From Pseudomonadota bacterium (GTDB lineage: Bacteria; Pseudomonadota; Gammaproteobacteria; Burkholderiales; Burkholderiaceae_B), in contig JAEWJD010000336.1 of assembly GCA_023386765.1 (NCBI GenBank), positions 1-6,381 of the forward strand: a stretch of DNA of 6,381 bases. Reading direction: 5' to 3'. Within the stretch, counting starts at the first letter, position 1, and every line of letters begins with the position of its first letter. The position numbers were made by a program, and so were the translations under genes. Below are positions 5,689 through 6,381 of this stretch, one piece after another. Under the pieces are notes generated by a model. It ran no database searches and had not been told where the DNA came from. It saw only the letters and a program-made list of their open reading frames with translations.

Positions 5689-6381
5689 TCAGCCCCCGCA
5701 CTGCCCGCGATGCAGCAGCGCGTGATCAATCAGCACCAGCGCCAGCAGCGCTTCGGCGATCGGCGTGGCGCGGATGCCCACGCAGGGATCATGCCGGCCC
5801 AGCGTCTGCACCATCACCGGTTCACCTGCACGATTGACCGAGCGTCGCTCCACGCGAATGCTGGAGGTCGGCTTGATGGCCAGCGACACCGTGACAGGCT
5901 GGCCGGTGGAGATACCACCCAGCACGCCACCGGCGTTGTTCGACAGAAAACCCTCGGGCGTGATCTCGTCACCATGTTCGGAGCCGCGCTGCGCGATGCA
6001 GCCGAAGCCCACGCCCAGCGACACGCCCTTGACTGCATTCAGGCCCATCATGGCGTGGGCGATGTCGGCGTCGAGCCGGTCATAGATGGGCGTGCCCCAC
6101 CCCGCCGGCAGGCCCTCGGCCACGACCTCGATGCGCGCGCCGATCGAGTCGCCGTCGCGACGCAGCTGATCCATATAAGCCTCCAGCTGCGGCACGATGC
6201 CGGCATTGGGCGCATAGAACGGATTTTCCGGCACGGCATCCCAGGACTCGAAGGGAATCTCGATCTCACCCAACTGGCTCATGTAGCCGCGCACCTGCGT
6301 GCCGTGCTGCTGCGCCAGCCACTTCTTGGCAATGGCGCCCGCCGCCACGGTCGGCGCGGTCAGGCGCGCCGAAGAGCGCCC
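5689..6381 (-). CDS. aroC: Chorismate synthase (5' end beyond window)
   Basis: Cytoplasmic enzyme that converts 5-enolpyruvylshikimate 3-phosphate to chorismate using reduced FMN, the branch-point product for aromatic amino acids, folate and quinones. The frame is open to the window edge, giving 230 C-terminal residues. The family is about 350-360 long, so roughly 120-125 N-terminal residues are missing. The visible part begins GRSSARLTAPTVAAGAIAKK, matching the conserved GRSSARET region of the family. It then shows GDSIGARIEVVAEGLPAGWG, GSEHGDE, SNNAGGVLGGISTG and GRHDPCVGIRATPIAEA, all classical AroC blocks, and ends normally with a TGA at 5689-5691. A GTG in frame at 6348 is internal and not a start. 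The M48 protease gene follows after 12 bp on the same strand. Confidence 0.98.
   Translation of the reverse strand, partial: GRSSARLTAPTVAAGAIAKKWLAQQHGTQVRGYMSQLGEIEIPFESWDAVPENPFYAPNAGIVPQLEAYMDQLRRDGDSIGARIEVVAEGLPAGWGTPIYDRLDADIAHAMMGLNAVKGVSLGVGFGCIAQRGSEHGDEITPEGFLSNNAGGVLGGISTGQPVTVSLAIKPTSSIRVERRSVNRAGEPVMVQTLGRHDPCVGIRATPIAEALLALVLIDHALLHRGQCGG

Noticed and set aside
6346..6348. GTG as the start of a short chorismate synthase
   Set aside because: The frame continues upstream with GRSSARLTAPT, a conserved internal AroC block, so the gene simply runs off the window.

Overview
The window is a compact, high-GC (by eye a little over 60%) bacterial chromosomal segment in which every convincing gene lies on the minus strand. 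Reading in the direction of transcription (high to low coordinates) the order is: aroC (3' two thirds only), an M48-family zinc metalloprotease lipoprotein, an MFS transporter of the YcaD type, then leuC, leuD and leuB. The protein sequences, especially the 216-residue LeuD, the AroC motif GRSSARLTAPT and the LeuC N-terminus, look betaproteobacterial. The best guess is Burkholderiales, probably Alcaligenaceae (Bordetella/Achromobacter relatives). That assignment is from memory of family sequences, not from a search.

Region 4858-6381 holds aroC, the last step of the common aromatic (shikimate) pathway, followed 12 bp downstream by a LoiP/YggG-like outer-membrane metalloprotease, so the two are probably co-transcribed. 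A 175-bp gap (4683-4857) with inverted repeats and T-rich stretches on the transcribed strand separates them from the MFS gene (3375-4682), a predicted 12-helix inner-membrane transporter with an unusual soluble C-terminal tail of about 60 residues.

Region 3-3374 is a leucine biosynthesis operon, leuC-leuD-leuB. LeuC and LeuD form isopropylmalate isomerase, and LeuB performs the next oxidation to 2-oxoisocaproate. leuA is not in the window. A promoter can be proposed in the 146-bp gap upstream of leuC, and it is overlapped by two copies of the nonamer TTGTACTAG spaced 23 bp apart. leuC and leuD are separated by 13 bp; leuD and leuB are separated by 81 bp that contain a perfect 9-bp hairpin.

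This looks like ordinary core metabolism and envelope maintenance. I found no mobile element, CRISPR array, RNA gene, defence system or evident novel multi-gene system. The items most worth a second look are regulatory: the paired semi-palindromic sites at the leuC promoter and the leuD-leuB intercistronic hairpin.
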